The notes under the pieces were generated by a model. That model searched no databases, was not told the DNA's origin, and saw only the letters and a program-made list of their open reading frames with translations. Positions 7,868-16,398 of a DNA stretch of 16,398 nt are shown here, one piece after another. This DNA comes from Pelagophyceae sp. CCMP2097 (taxonomy: Eukaryota > Sar > Pelagophyceae). The position numbers and the translations under genes are program-made. Position 1 is the first letter of the stretch, and the number at the start of each line of letters is the position of its first letter. The DNA lies in contig MU657187.1 in NCBI GenBank assembly GCA_026770575.1, positions 274,536 through 290,933 of the forward strand. The letters run 5' to 3'.

Positions 7868-9196
7868 CTAAGGCCAGCCACCCAACCCTTGCCGGAGGAC
7901 GGCCCTCGAATGCTCGGAACTGCGGCCATCGGAAGAGTCCGGGAACCCCGCGGACCGATGCAGGTTGCGTTGTATGATTACGAGAGTTGCGTCGTACAGT
8001 TTGACTTTATTGCGGCCGCGTGCCGGCGTGGACGGGACCACGGTGACGTTGAGCAGGAGCGTCGCGTTTGGGCAGTTGAGTTCGCCTCGTAAGACCAAAG
8101 CGCGGTAGACGGATATTTTTATAGACTCTTCGCCATCGGCGACGGCAGACGCGAGCGTGTTGCCGGCGCAGGTGACCGACGCGAAGAACCTTCCCATGCT
8201 GCCGCCGTATGAGCTTAGGTACCCTAAAGAGAGCGAGAAGAATTTCCGTTTCGTCTTTCGAGCGTCTACCTTTAGACTTATCAGCGTGCTGGCGCTGACG
8301 GCCGAGACGATGAAGCCCGGTTTTGTGGGCACTTCCTCGTACCAGGTGAACCCTCCATCGGAGGAGGCGTCGGCTGTCGGATGGCGCAAATCTAAAGTGA
8401 AGCTGGCGCGCCTGGAAGAGTAGACTAATGCCGTCTTGTCGTCTATGTAGAGAGGCGGCGGCAGCCCGTTTGCCTCCGGGTGCAGCCACGACCTCGCAGA
8501 TGGAGCGCCGCGGAGCGCAAAGCCGACGATTGAAGCGATCATCTTGTGGCCAAGTGCCGAAGGGTGGCAGCAGCGTTGTACAATTGTAGATTTCCCGAAT
8601 CCACTCCGCCTCTTTCAAGTGCAGGGGCGCAAAGGCCTCGAACATTTGCACTTGCGGGATGTTGTAGTACCGGAGCACCTTGCGGTGCGTTTCCGCCGAG
8701 CAAATGTGGTACGGCGGCTTCGAATCAGCGTCAAAGTTGCGCCACGCCGCGTCGAGCCAGCCGGCTTTGAAGGGAGCGCGGAGAGGAGCCTCACTAGGAT
8801 CTCGGTCTGCTCCAAGACGGCTCGTTCAGGGACGAGGCGGAAGTCCGGGTCGAAGCCGATTGGCTCGGAGGGGAGTGGCTTGGTTTTGAGGCCTCGGAAG
8901 TCCTCGAGTCTTCGGAATTGAAAGTCGTCGAGTCGTCTCTTGTATTGCACATCATTTTCCGCGGTCTCCACGATGACCAAGTCCGCCCTCGCCAGCGCCG
9001 CATCCCAGTCGCCGCCGACGACCATGTTGTTCGCGTAATCCGACCCCGTGCCGGACTTGCATAAGTTCTCGACGGTGATGGTTGCCGCGTCGCCGCACGT
9101 TTCCGCTCTGCGCTTTCTCAAAAGTGAACCGAGCAGGGTCCAACCAGGGCCCTCTCGTGAAACTCCCAAACTTTGGGCAAAAATGCTGCAGACCCG
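7868..9196 (-). pseudogene. SGNH/GDSL-like hydrolase with two compensating frame breaks
   Basis: Three frames in series on the minus strand read as one protein. The first (from about 9196) has FAQSLGVSREGPGW in the place of block I, then GTGSDYANN (block II) and ADLVIVETAENDVQ (block III Asn). At about 8759-8768 the match passes to a second frame, WLDAAWRNFDADSK through KEAEWIREIYN. At about 8567-8582 it returns to the first frame with CHPSALGHKMIAS (block V His) and a C-terminal domain with GYLSSYGGSMG. The offsets fit one missing base, then one extra base about 190 nt later. No introns fit, because splicing out either site would remove conserved residues. The canonical GDS serine motif and the Asp of the D-x-x-H motif are not evident. 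The 5' end is unresolved: a stop lies just upstream, and an ATTGCAG acceptor at about 9197 suggests a missing first exon. Either a decaying gene or assembly indels. Confidence 0.65.
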
Positions 9197-9451
9197 CTGC
9201 AATTTAGAAATTGGGCTCGGTCACAAGCTGCAGCGCCTTCAGGCCGGTGCGAAAGAATGCCATCGTATGAGACTCAGCCGCGGCGCCCGCCTGTAGATTT
9301 TAGCAGCCTGTAAATAGCAGAAAGAAGTCCCGGCTCCAGGTCGGGTTCCCCTCTTAAAATTTAAAAATTTCAACCCTTCTTTACCACGGAATCAAATCTT
9401 TATCGAGGAGCTGGCTCCACCGTCGCGACCGGTCCGCGCTCTACCGCCGGC

Positions 9452-10060
9452 ATGTGGGCGCTGCTCTGGGCCTACGTCGAGGCGGCGCTGCGCGGCCTCG
9501 GCTCGATGCGGGCGCTGGAAGAAGGAGACGCGGCGGCTGGGGCCAAAGTCCGCTTTGCGCCAGAGGCCGGCGCCTCTGCGACGGCGGTCGTCGTGGCGCG
9601 CGCCGTTTCGTGGCCGGCCGACGCGGGCGAGGGCGCTGCTCCCGAACGCGTCGAAAATCCTGAAATTGTTAAAGGCCAAGAAATTAAGCTGGAAATCGGG
9701 CCGGAAGCCGCGCCAATCGGGCCGGAAGTCGCCGGTGCCCCGTCGCCGGCCGCCGTCAAGCCGCCGCCGACTTCCAACGCCGCCGAGGACAAGGCGCCGC
9801 GTGCGGCGCAGGCTTTGAAGGCCTCGGCGCCGGCTTTCGAGCCGTCAATCCCCACGGACGGCAACGACGTTTACGACGGCACGCCCGGCGCGGCCGGGAG
9901 CACCAAGCGCGAATCGGCCATGAAGCCCGAATCGGCCGTGAAGCGCGACGCGGCCGCCAAGCGCAAGTCCTTTTCCAAGGTCCGGCAGAAGTTATCAAAT
10001 GCGATGTTAGGAAGCCGCGGCGCAGGCCGCGACGGCAGCCGCGACGCAGCGGACAGCTGA
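9452..10060 (+). CDS. Orphan hypothetical protein, 202 residues, disordered
   Basis: This single-exon frame runs from ATG to TGA. I do not recognise it. Residues 1-17 (MWALLWAYVEAALRGLG) form a hydrophobic, aromatic helix that could be a membrane anchor or amphipathic segment. About 20-150 is Ala/Pro/Glu-rich and probably disordered, with a short repeat IGPEAAP / IGPEVAG. The C-terminal 55 residues are strongly basic, with KRESAMKPESAVKRDAAAKRK and a KSFSKVRQKLSNAML helix. Codon use is GC-rich like its neighbours. The open frame is longer than chance shadows here because it lacks internal stops over 600 bp with an acidic-to-basic charge gradient, but compositional bias could also give this. 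Its start lies about 255 bp from the 5' end of the divergent SGNH gene. Confidence 0.45.
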   Translation: MWALLWAYVEAALRGLGSMRALEEGDAAAGAKVRFAPEAGASATAVVVARAVSWPADAGEGAAPERVENPEIVKGQEIKLEIGPEAAPIGPEVAGAPSPAAVKPPPTSNAAEDKAPRAAQALKASAPAFEPSIPTDGNDVYDGTPGAAGSTKRESAMKPESAVKRDAAAKRKSFSKVRQKLSNAMLGSRGAGRDGSRDAADS

Positions 10061-10490
10061 GAACACCCCTCGGCGCGGGAAAGCTGCGCAGAAAGGACAA
10101 ACGACGCCCACCGACCCATTGTATGCGATTCCACCCACCCAGAATTACCCAGACATTACCCTTGTATCCTTGACATCCTAACCCAGACACACCTCGCGAC
10201 CGGGGCGCCTTGTGAGGGAGCCGCTTGGGAGGAGCTTCGGGGGGCGACCTTCGAGTCGAGGCCGCCGGGCGGCGTCCCGCTTTTACGTCGGTCCACTGCA
10301 GTACTGTCGAGTACTGCCAGCGGCCCAGCTTGAGGCCTGGTCACGGTTCGAGCTTCGGCGACGCTCGCTGGAACAACTGGGCGTGGCGCGGGCAGTTCCC
10401 CCAGAGCCTGAGCAGTCGGGGCCCGTCGTCGGCGCGCCTTCGCCCGTCCCCGGGCGCGCGGGCCTGCGCTTTTGCGACTGACCTTTTGGG
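10061..10490. other. Intergenic stretch upstream of RS-RRM copy B
   Basis: No gene is recognised. At 10130-10200 there is a CCCAGA/TTACCC-rich, pyrimidine-leaning tract. A perfect 8-bp inverted repeat GCAGTACT-GTCG-AGTACTGC lies at 10298-10317. It presumably contains the promoter and 5' UTR of the gene starting at 10491. Confidence 0.5.
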
Positions 10491-12248
10491 ATGGCGCGCG
10501 AAGAAGAGGGCCGAGGCCGCGAAGGCCGCCCGGAGGACCGGCGCCGTTCGGAAGACCAGCGCAAGCCCGAGGACCGGCGCGACGACCGCGAGGACCGCAA
10601 GGGCGACAAGCGCGGCGACCGCGAGAAGAGTAAAGACCGCGAGAAGCGCGACGACAAGCGGGACAAGGAGGACAAGGAGGACAAGCGCGATGACAAAAAG
10701 TCAAAGAAGAAGAAGCGGCGGAAGCGCTCGCGGTCGTCGAGTTCGTCTTCATCGAGCTCGTCGGAAGAGGACCGCAAGCGCCGCCGCGACAAGAAGAAGG
10801 TGCGTCGCTTTTCGAAACGTGCATTCGTCAACCACGCGCAAGAGCCACCCGCCACCACAAACAAACAGGGCTCGCGGCGGTCGCGGTCGCGGTCGCTCTC
10901 CTGGTGCGTCTCTGGGGAGCGGCGGGCGTCGATGGGGAGCGGGGGTTGCCTCTTTTCGGAGGCGTCTGCGTTGGCTCGAGGCCGCGCCTCCGGAGGCGTC
11001 GCCTTACGCCTCGCTTCAGCCATTTCGTAGGTCGCCGCCGCCGGCTGTGCGGCGGCAGATGGAGGCCGCGGCGCGGAAGAAGGCGGCGGCGGAGCGTGCG
11101 TTTGTGGCTTTGGGAGTTGACTTACCACGGGAGTCGACATACCAATTGACATACAATATTCAAAGGACGATTGTGACCGGATCCCAATTCGTAGGCGCCG
11201 GCGTCGAGGTCAAGACGTACTTCGACGGCTACCAGTGGGTCGAGACGTCGCAGCCGCTGAACACGGCGGCGGGGGTTTTAGGTGAGCGGAGGGGCCTCTT
11301 TGTTTCTATTTCGCACCGTTAGATAGGTGATCGGCGTTTGATGGTGCAGAACCTGCCTCCCGAAATCACAGAGGACCAGATCAAGGCCTTTTTCAACGCG
11401 TGTCTCGCCGAGTGCGGCGTCATCCCGGTACGTGGCATTTTATGGTATTGTCGGGCATTTTAATGGTATTCTCGTGTAAAACCCGCAAATTAGCCGGAGC
11501 TCAAAGACATCGTCATCAGCGTCTGGATCTCCAAGCAGCAGGCGGCGAACCCCGTCTCCGGCGTCTCCTCGCACAAGGCGTTTAAATACGCCTTTGTGCA
11601 GCTGGTGCGTCAGCACGCAGAAATTGAAAAATTGAAAAATTGAAAAAAGTCACGACGACGCTCCACGTGGCTCGCCCTCACGCTGTCCTCGCCAGGCGAC
11701 GCCCTTGGCGGAGACGACGGCGATTGGCCTGTCTGGCATCAACTGCATGGGCCACAGTATCCGGATTCAATACAGGCAGCAGGAGATGAACCAGGTAAAT
11801 TTGGAGTATTTTGGGGTATTTCCCTGCTGGGACCCAGATTGCATCGAGAACGTGCCCTCAAGAACTCGACAACCTACCCGCACGCCACCCCGCAGGTCAA
11901 CCAGCTGCAGCAGCAGCAACTGCTGGCGCAGGCGCAGGTGAGCGGCGGGAAACGGGGGAGCCCCTTTGTCGGACCCGCGCTTGCAAGAACCCCCGCCGAC
12001 GCACCAACACTCTAGGCCGGAATCATGCCGGGCACGGGCCTGGCCATGCCGGGCGGCGCGGGCCCGCGTCACGCGGTTGCAGAGGAGCGTTTCACTCTGA
12101 GAAGCGTTTCCATGATTGATGGAATCTCCATATGGATGAAAAAGTGTGCGCCACCCCCGCCCCTCTAGGCATCCCCATCCCCGGCCAGCCGCTGCTGCCC
12201 GTCGGCGCCATGCAGTACATGCCGGGCATGGCGCCGCCACCCTACTGA
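10491..12248 (+). CDS. U2AF65-like RS-domain and single-RRM protein (copy B), ten exons
   Basis: The exons are 10491-10799, 10869-10903, 11031-11095, 11195-11281, 11327-11427, 11494-11604, 11696-11794, 11896-11937, 12016-12067 and 12169-12248. They give 981 nt (326 residues) with consistent phases and mostly strong GTGCGT, GTACGT or GTAAAT donors; only the exon 9 donor (GTCACG) is weak. Residues 1-115 are Arg/Asp/Glu/Lys-rich, with a ten-serine run and RSRSRSLSW. An AAARKKAAAERA helix and FDGYQWVETS linker follow. The RRM spans about 168-260, with RNP2 LMVQNL (170-175) and RNP1 FKYAFVQL (229-236). The tail is VNQLQQQQLLAQAQ, then Pro/Met/Gly-rich, ending MAPPPY. RRM1 of U2AF65 is the best family match, so a role in 3' splice-site recognition or alternative splicing in the nucleus is inferred. 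RRM2 and the UHM are absent. It is a paralogue of the gene at 5409, sharing linker, RRM and an identical intron position after RNP1. Confidence 0.87.
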
Positions 12249-12302
12249 TCGGAGCGCCCTCGGTGCGGCGGCCTCTGCGCGCGGCCAACTCCGCGCGCGG
12301 GT

Positions 12303-12369
12303 GCCTCGGCGCGGGCGGCCGCGCGCCACGAGCGCCGCGCGGCCGCGGAGGGCGGACGGCCGCCGAGGC
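12303..12369. repeat. Nested GC-rich inverted repeats
   Basis: The inner arms GCGGCCGCGCG (12315-12325) and CGCGCGGCCGC (12336-12346) are perfect complements around a 10-nt loop. The outer arms GCCTCGGC (12303-12310) and GCCGAGGC (12362-12369) also match. It lies 55 bp past the stop of copy B. Strong folding is expected in RNA, but such composition can produce this by chance. Confidence 0.7.
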
Positions 12370-12388
12370 AAACAGGCGGCGCAAAAAT

Positions 12389-12501
12389 GGCCGCTCGAGT
12401 GTACGCGGAACGGGCCGCTCGAGTGTACACGTGCTCGCGAGCATCCCAGTAACCGAGGAAACTGAGGTAACCAAGACCGAGGTAACTGAGGTAACCAAGA
12501 C
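12389..12501. repeat. Two pairs of short direct repeats with a 24-bp offset
   Basis: GGCCGCTCGAGTGTAC is at 12389-12404 and 12413-12428. AACTGAGGTAACCAAGAC is at 12460-12477 and 12484-12501. Both pairs are offset by exactly 24 bp. In one plus frame the second pair reads as TEVTEVTKT, but no gene model supports coding. Confidence 0.85.
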
Positions 12502-12791
12502 AGCCCGTTCGAAGATTGTGCGACCCGCCTCAGCGACCCGCAGGGCCCCGGAGCGGCCAGGAAATGTGAAGGAGCCCAGCCGAGGCGACGCGGGTCGGGT
12601 CCGACGACATCGATTTTAGCGAGAGGAAACATCGGCGATAGCTTTGCTCTCCCTCCACGCTCCGAGAGTCCGAGTTGCTCGACCTTGCTTGGGGTCGCGG
12701 CACGCTTTCCACGCCGCCAGCGGGGCGAGCGCCTGCGAAAGGGCCACGGTCCGGATATCGCTTTCGGAGCTGCATCGTTGCGCGTCGTTCC

Positions 12792-15700
12792 ATGGCGCCG
12801 CTCTGGGTCGGCCTCTGCCTCGTCGCGTGCGCGGATGCGCTGGTGCCGCCGCGCCGGCAGCGCACCGCCACGGCGCTGAAGTCGACGCCGCAGCCCATGA
12901 GTGCGTTTTCACGCGCTGGGGGGGGGCGACGCGCTCCTCTTCAAGGCGTCACCCTTTGGGCCTCGCCGGCCCTTTTATGCGGCCGCCGGCAAGCCCGGAA
13001 TGCAAACCGCGTAGGCGCGGCTTTTCTTCAGCAGCTCATGGAGACGAACGGCATGCAGGTCCGTTTTCGAAGGGCGGGCGGGCCAGGGCGGGCAACGCGA
13101 GAGAGTTCCTTCACGCCAGAGGCACTCGGAAGGATCAGGGGCTCGCAGGGGCTCGCCGCTGGGGGGTCACTCGTACGCGTGGGCCGAGAGAGCGGTCGCA
13201 GGTCGCGGACGCGCCGTTCGACGTGGCGGACGTGCTCGTCGCGCCTCGGACGATTGAAGCTTTGCAAGCTGACGCAGAAGACGTCTCGCCTCTCCGCGGC
13301 CGCGCGTTGTTCGACGACTCTTTGACGGACCTGGAGACGCTCCTCGAGTTCCAAAGGCGCGGCCACGTGTGCACGCGGGATTTGTTTACGGCTGAAGAAG
13401 TATTCAGTTTCAAAGCACCTCTCGAAAACATCGCTTTACAAGACGAAGCGCGCTGCCTGGCGCACGCGGCGGCGATGAACGACGACGAGGGCGTGGCGCC
13501 TTTCCTCCAGACGTTTAATCCGCACAGAGTATCCCAAACAGCTTATCAAGTCGCTGCTTCAGAAAGATTAGCCTCCACAGCGGCAATGCTTTTGGGCGTC
13601 GACTCTGTGCGAGTGTACCAGTCTTGCGTCTTCCGGAAAAGGCTCGGTGACGTCGCGACGAACTGGCATAGTGACTTGCGGACTTCGCCCTTGGACACCA
13701 ACTCGTGCATTACTGCCTGGATTCCACTTCACCACGTCCCTGCCTCAAATCAAGGAGGCACCGCGCTCCAATACGCAGACGGCTCGCACGCAGACGTCTC
13801 GCTCGTCATGTGGTGCGTAGATGCCTTTTTGAGCCAGCCCCTTTGGAACAGTCTCTCCGGACCCTCTCTCTTGACGGACCCTCTTCCATCCAGACGGCCC
13901 CTCTGGACGCCCCCCCTCGACGGGCCCTTTGAACGGCCCCTCTGCAAGGTCCCTCTCTTCATGGCGCCTCTGCATGGGGCTCCTCTGGACGGCCCTCTCC
14001 ACGGTCCCTCTGGACGGTCCATCCGAACGGCCCATCCGAACGGCCCATCCTGACGGCCCCTTTGAAAGATGCCTCTGGACCCCTCGTCGACAGTCCCTCA
14101 GGACGGAATCTTTGGAAAAAGAACCTTTCGCGGCGTGCCGGGTTCTCCGCGAGGGGCGCGTCTCGTCGGACCGGCCTCGAGGCGGCCGGGAGACGGCCAA
14201 AGAGGCCATCTTGTAGACGGGCCGAGAAGTGACCTCTCGATGGCCTCGCGGCAGTCCTCACGATGGCCCGTCTCGGCGGCCCTCGGGACGGTCTCCGAGA
14301 CGGCCCGGCCCCAAGACCGCCTCGAGACGGCCTCGAGACGGCCCTCGTGACGGGCTCAAGATGGCCTCGAGACGGTCCTTGAGACGGTCCCCGAGACGTT
14401 AAAGAACATCGTTTCCCGGGTCCTTGAAAGCCCTCCGGACGGGCCGTTACAAAGCGACGGTCACTTGTAAGGCCTCTGTACGGTCGCTTGCAAGGCCTCT
14501 GCGAAGGGCCCTTGCAAGCCTGCACGCACGGTCCCTTGCCAGGGACCGGCGCCCTTACAGGGCTCCTCGTCCGGGTCTTGACAAGTTTCTCGCAAGGGCC
14601 TTTGATACGGGCGCAAGGGCTTTTGTACGGGCGACGGCCCCCCTCAGTGGCCTCTTACGGCCCCTCGTGCGGTCGGAGGACGGGCCTCTCGCAAAATGCA
14701 CCTCCTCGAAAAGGGCCCTCGCACGGGGCCTCTTGCAAGGCCCCTGAAGAGGCCTCTGGGGGGTTTGTTCCCGTACAAAAGACTGGACGGCTCCTCGCAA
14801 GGTCCATCGCAAGGCTCCAAAGTGCGGGCCTTGACCTCGCGCGGGCCATGGGGGCCCTTTGTGTCAGGCGCGGGTCCTTGCGAGGTCTCTTTTCATGGAA
14901 TTGGCACGTTATCGTCGTGCACCCAGCGGGTCAAAGAGGCATTTCGAAGAGGCCCGGAGGAGGACACTCGCCGTGCGAGGCCCACGGGCCCTTGCACAGC
15001 TCCTCGACCGGGTCCGACTCGTTGCACGGCCCTTGCGCGGGCCCTGATACGGCCCCTCGTGCGGCCCCTTGCAAGGCCTCTTTCACGGGTGCGCAGCCTC
15101 TCGCAAAGTCTCGTGTGGTGGCCCCTCGAAAAGGGCCCCTCCCCTCGAAATGGGTCCTTGCCCCTCGCAAAGTCCCTTGTAAAGGCCCCTTTGAGCGCGG
15201 CCCCTCGGACGGGCCCTGTTGCTGATGCCGAAATGGGCCTCGGGCAAGGCAGGAGTCGGCTTGGGAACGCGGGACCTCAGACGGCGCCTCGCAAAAGTTT
15301 CGATGGCGTCTCTGCGGCCTCTCCCATGTTCGGGCCTTTGGGCGGGCCTTGAAGCACGCCGCCTCAGGGGCCCTTTGCAAGGCCCCTCAAAAAAGGGCCC
15401 GCTTTCTTCGAAAATGCTAAAAAAAGGGCCCGCTTTCTTCGATTCGGCAAAGGTCCTCCAAGTCGAGGGCCCTCGGTCCAAGGCCCCTCTGGACGGTCCG
15501 ATCCAAGGCCCCTCGCTCTCGGGTCCCCGAGGCATCTTCGTTGCGGCGGAATCAACGGCCGAAAAGTCGGGGGACATGTCTGCAGAGAAGAGCAAGGTAC
15601 TAAGGACCCCTCTAGGTACGGCGAGGATGCAGAGCCCAGCGAGGAGCGCTACGAGGTCTCGGACCACGGGAGTTTATGCGTCGGCGACGTTTCGTGGCAC

Positions 15701-16029
15701 CATGGGTGGACGCTGCATTCCGCGCCGGAGAACACGCTGGCGGAGCGGTTCGCTTACACAGTGACCTACTTCGCCGACGGCGCGCGCCTCGTGGATGAAT
15801 TTGCGCTTTCAAAAGTGGTCGACGAGGACGCGCCGTCCTACGCCGACTGGATCGACCAAGTCGAACCGGGTCAAGTCTTGGACCATTTTCTTTTACCAAT
15901 CGTCTTCTCGAGCTTTGATGACGCCGATGACGGCTTGGCCACCTTCCGAAAATCCGTCCACGTGGACATCTTCATCGAGTCCACGGACGCGTACGGGGTG
16001 GTTTTCTACGCCAACTATTTCAAGTTCAT
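12792..16029 (+). CDS. PhyH-family dioxygenase fused to a hotdog (4HBT) thioesterase domain, 3'-partial
   Basis: The exons are 12792-12900, 13015-13058, 13202-13812 and 15616-16029; the last ends at a GTCAGT donor and the gene continues past the window. The N-terminus APLWVGLCLVACADA looks like a signal peptide, so secretory or plastid routing is possible. The PhyH core has NWHSD (His207, Asp209 as iron ligands), a GSHADVSL loop, then across the 1803-bp intron W|YGEDAEP, DVSWHHGWTLHSAPENT and AERFAYTVTYF. His284 or His289 is the third ligand and Arg299 the likely 2-oxoglutarate contact. After about 40 linker residues, VHVDIFIESTDAYGVVFYANYFKF (368-392) matches the start of 4HBT acyl-CoA thioesterases, with Asp379 at the catalytic position. 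Junction phases all agree. I infer an enzyme that hydroxylates an acyl-CoA-like or polyketide-like substrate and may release it; the substrate is unknown. The start is the first ATG before the signal-like segment. Confidence 0.85.
13813..15615 (+). repeat. 1.8-kb intron filled with a degenerate GC-rich tandem array
   Basis: The intron starts TG|GTGCGTAG and ends CTCTAG|GTACGG. From about 13840 to 15540 it is a nearly continuous run of 11-14 bp units that change by zone. At 13860-14060 the units are GGCCCCTCTGGAC-like; at 14150-14400 GACGGCCTCGA-like; at 14440-15210 GGCCCTTGCAA and GGCCCCTCGTAA-like; at 15350-15540 GGCCCCT mixed with longer repeats. Non-repeat islands occur, for example around 14880-14945. 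Other introns in the window are 45-277 bp, so this one is unusually large. Open frames across it on both strands are a by-product of stop-poor units. Confidence 0.8.
15389..15442. repeat. 23-bp direct repeat with 31-bp offset inside the giant intron
   Basis: A(6)GGGCCCGCTTTCTTCGA occurs at 15389-15411 and 15420-15442, separated by AAATGCTA. It is a local duplication distinct from the surrounding 11-14 bp units. Confidence 0.9.
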
Positions 16030-16182
16030 GTCAGTTGCGCCGCCGTTGGGAAGACCCGTTGGGCGCGGCCGAGAGGGCCTGGGGGGCGTCGCGTCATGTG
16101 CCTACAACGCAGTCACCTCGTCAGACGAATCACGGGTGCCGAAGCCAGTTCTTGGTACACTCGTCGCAAAGACTCGTGGGCC

Positions 16183-16398
16183 TTGTCACGGGGACCTTGT
16201 CACAGGGGGACCTTGTCACAGGGGGACCTTGTCACAGGGACCTCGTCGCATGAATGGTGTCAGGGACTTTGCCACGGGGCGCCGTCACGGGGTGCTTGTC
16301 ACAAGGGCACGGGGATCCTGCCGCAGGGACCTTGCCAAAGGTTTTCGTGCCACAGTTTGCCTGTCACGGGACCCTGCCACGGGACCTTGCCACAGTTT
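16183..16398. repeat. 15-16 bp tandem array running off the right edge
   Basis: Units of CTTGTCACAGGGGGAC repeat tightly at about 16192-16240 and then decay into CCTTGCCACGGGA-like copies to the end. The array lies in the intron that begins at 16030 and interrupts the hotdog domain. Its GTCAC core differs from the array in the previous intron. Confidence 0.85.

Larger units (their letters stand above)
12249..12791. other. Intergenic stretch between copy B and the PhyH-hotdog gene
   Basis: No convincing gene. It contains nested GC-rich inverted repeats (12303-12369) and two pairs of short direct repeats, each offset by 24 bp (12389/12413 and 12460/12484). From about 12620 onward it is presumably the promoter and 5' UTR of the gene starting at 12792. 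Confidence 0.55.

Noticed and set aside
10225..11322. Plus-strand ORF of 365 codons overlapping copy B
   Set aside because: For most of its length it is out of frame with the RS-domain exon. Part of its 3' end coincides with true exons 3 and 4 in their frame, but the rest is a shadow.
12146..12619. Plus-strand ORF of 157 codons after copy B
   Set aside because: It overlaps the last exon of copy B in another frame and runs through inverted and direct repeats; no domain or splice support.
13830..15540. Several 150-250 codon ORFs on both strands in the giant intron
   Set aside because: The repeat units lack stops in most frames; products are Arg/Leu/Gly/Pro repeats without domains, and the PhyH exons join cleanly across them.

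Overview
The window looks like nuclear DNA from a GC-rich, intron-rich eukaryotic microbe. A marine stramenopile alga of the pelagophyte type (Aureococcus or Pelagomonas-like) fits best. That assignment is inferred from four things: short GT-AG introns with many GTGCGT-type donors, the MYND/RING/Sel1 gene, the phytanoyl-CoA dioxygenase (PhyH) and SGNH proteins of an algal style, and the RS-domain splicing factors. I see no operons, ribosome binding sites, rRNA, tRNA or CRISPR. Exons were assigned by hand from reading frame, GT/GC-AG sites and comparison between the genes in the window.

Layout. 2-954 (+) is the 3' part of a gene with a MuDR/FAR1-type zinc module and no transposase core. 985-1275 holds a perfect 16-bp hairpin running into a degenerate satellite with a 30-32 bp period. 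1685-2725 (+) is an intronless MYND-RING-Sel1 protein. 2814-3115 is a degenerate GC-rich array. 3199-5000 (-) is a five-exon PhyH-family dioxygenase with a possible MIT-like N-terminus. 5409-7615 (+) is a ten-exon RS-RRM protein resembling the N-terminal half of U2AF65, with a Gly/Gln/Tyr-rich tail. 7616-7867 shows nothing convincing. 7868-9196 (-) is an SGNH/GDSL-like hydrolase whose frame is broken twice. 9452-10060 (+) is an orphan ORF. 10491-12248 (+) is a second ten-exon U2AF65-like RS-RRM paralogue. 12792 to beyond the right edge (+) is a second PhyH-type dioxygenase. It is split by a 1.8-kb repeat-filled intron, and its last visible exon continues into the start of a hotdog (4HBT) thioesterase domain.

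Themes. (1) The two U2AF-like genes are paralogues lying 2.9 kb apart; comparing them supports three GC-AG introns in the first copy. (2) Many introns carry their own private short tandem repeat. (3) One family of degenerate 11-14 bp units (roughly GGCCCYTYGNAA) fills both the intergenic array at 2814-3115 and the giant intron at 13813-15615. Two stretches of about 130 bp, one from each array, align beyond the unit consensus, which suggests a dispersed element. (4) The PhyH-hotdog fusion is the most unusual protein architecture here.

The genes look like independent chromosomal loci (ubiquitin/scaffold-like, lipid or metabolite oxidation, splicing, esterase), not a pathway cluster.
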